From the NCBI GenBank assembly GCA_011046315.1, contig DSAU01000175.1:1-6162 (forward strand): a stretch of DNA of 6,162 nucleotides, given 5' to 3'. Position numbers and translations under genes: made by a program. Source of the DNA: a bacterium (GTDB taxonomy: Bacteria; Zhuqueibacterota; Zhuqueibacteria; Thermofontimicrobiales; Thermofontimicrobiaceae). Of this stretch, positions 5,701 to 6,162 are shown piece by piece; position 1 is the stretch's first letter; every line of letters starts with the position of its first letter. The notes under the pieces are model-generated. The model was not told where the DNA came from and ran no database searches. It worked only from the letters and a program-made list of their open reading frames with translations.

Positions 5701-6162
5701 ATTGCCTTTAGCAGTAGTATAGGATTTAGCTACGGTCTCTCTAAAGCCAGGCATCAAGCGAACCATTGCTTCAGAATCAACATACGGTGGATTGGCAATC
5801 ACCACATCAAACCCGCCCTTCTCGTGAAACACCTCTGAAAAATAAACTTCAAAATCAAACTCCGTATGCCCGTTGGTGATTTGGTTGATCAGGTCGTCAA
5901 TCTGCTTTTTGTATTCCTGTTTCCTGGTGGGATTGGTCTCCTTGAAAAACAAGGGCTTCAGTTGTTCCAGGTCATTAAAAAGCTGTTGGTTAAACAGGTT
6001 TTTTTCCACACCCAGCAGTGAATTGCCGCAGACGATTTTATAATCCAGATTCGGCAACGGCTTGATATTCTTTATGTCTTCTTCATCCACCACCAGCGAC
6101 AGCCAGAGCCGCAGCTTGGCGATTTCCACCGCGCCGGGGTCGATGTCCACGCCGTAAAGGGA
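5698..6162 (-). pseudogene. Eco57I-like adenine-N6 DNA methyltransferase, catalytic part, 5' end outside window, ends at premature TGA
   Basis: The reading frame is open to the window edge (S-L-Y-G-V-D-I-D-P), so the true start and the N-terminal region lie upstream. That region would include SAM-binding motif I and any nuclease domain. The visible part has the family block Y-G-V-D-I-D-P-G-A-V-E-I-A-K-L-R-L-W-L, in which the acidic residues contact the SAM ribose in related enzymes. C-G-N-S-L-L-G follows (adenine MTase motif III region), then a charged helical insertion and G-F-D-V-V-I-A-N-P-P-Y. The NPPY tetrapeptide (5782-5793) is the catalytic motif IV of N6-adenine methyltransferases. The frame ends at K-G-N then TGA, where relatives have K-G-N-W-D-L-Y. 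Read through, the two parts give about 513 codons of a protein that is typically around 1000 residues. The complete protein would methylate adenine in a specific site and, if type IIG, also cleave DNA. Confidence 0.85.

Overview
This window looks like chromosomal DNA from a free-living, probably uncultured bacterium of the FCB (Fibrobacteres-Chlorobi-Bacteroidetes) supergroup. The best clue is the secreted protein at 2096-3649. It ends in a type IX secretion (T9SS) type A sorting domain with the N-Y-P-N-P-F-N motif and a final K, a style common in Calditrichota, KSB1, Ignavibacteriota and Marinimicrobia. The exact phylum cannot be settled from the sequence alone. Composition is moderate in GC within genes and strongly AT-rich in the one long intergenic region. 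All visible complete genes end in TGA, so the standard bacterial code applies.

Every supported gene is on the minus strand, so transcription runs from high to low coordinates. In that order they are: (1) the C-terminal half of an Eco57I-like adenine-N6 DNA methyltransferase/type IIG restriction-modification protein (6162-4621), entering from the window edge and interrupted by one in-frame TGA at 5698-5700; (2) a crotonase-fold enoyl-CoA hydratase resembling methylglutaconyl-CoA hydratase LiuC (4508-3714); (3) a 517-aa secreted T9SS cargo of unknown function (3649-2096); (4) a 421-bp AT-rich intergenic region holding a CGGAT-periodic repeat and a striking four-copy palindromic element; (5) a short-chain-type acyl-CoA dehydrogenase (1674-535); (6) a MntA-HepT toxin-antitoxin pair (433-143 and 146 to beyond position 1), joined by an ATGA stop/start overlap.

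The hydratase and acyl-CoA dehydrogenase fit acyl-CoA catabolism (branched-chain amino acid or short-chain fatty acid oxidation). They are separated by the unrelated secreted protein and flanked by two defence or stability modules, so this looks like a patchwork accessory region rather than one functional operon.

The observations most worth checking are the single nonsense codon at a conserved Trp of the methyltransferase just after its NPPY motif, the 71-bp palindrome built from four copies of a 12-nt motif, and the uncharacterised Trp-rich secreted protein. I found no RNA genes, CRISPR array, transposase or convincing canonical terminator.
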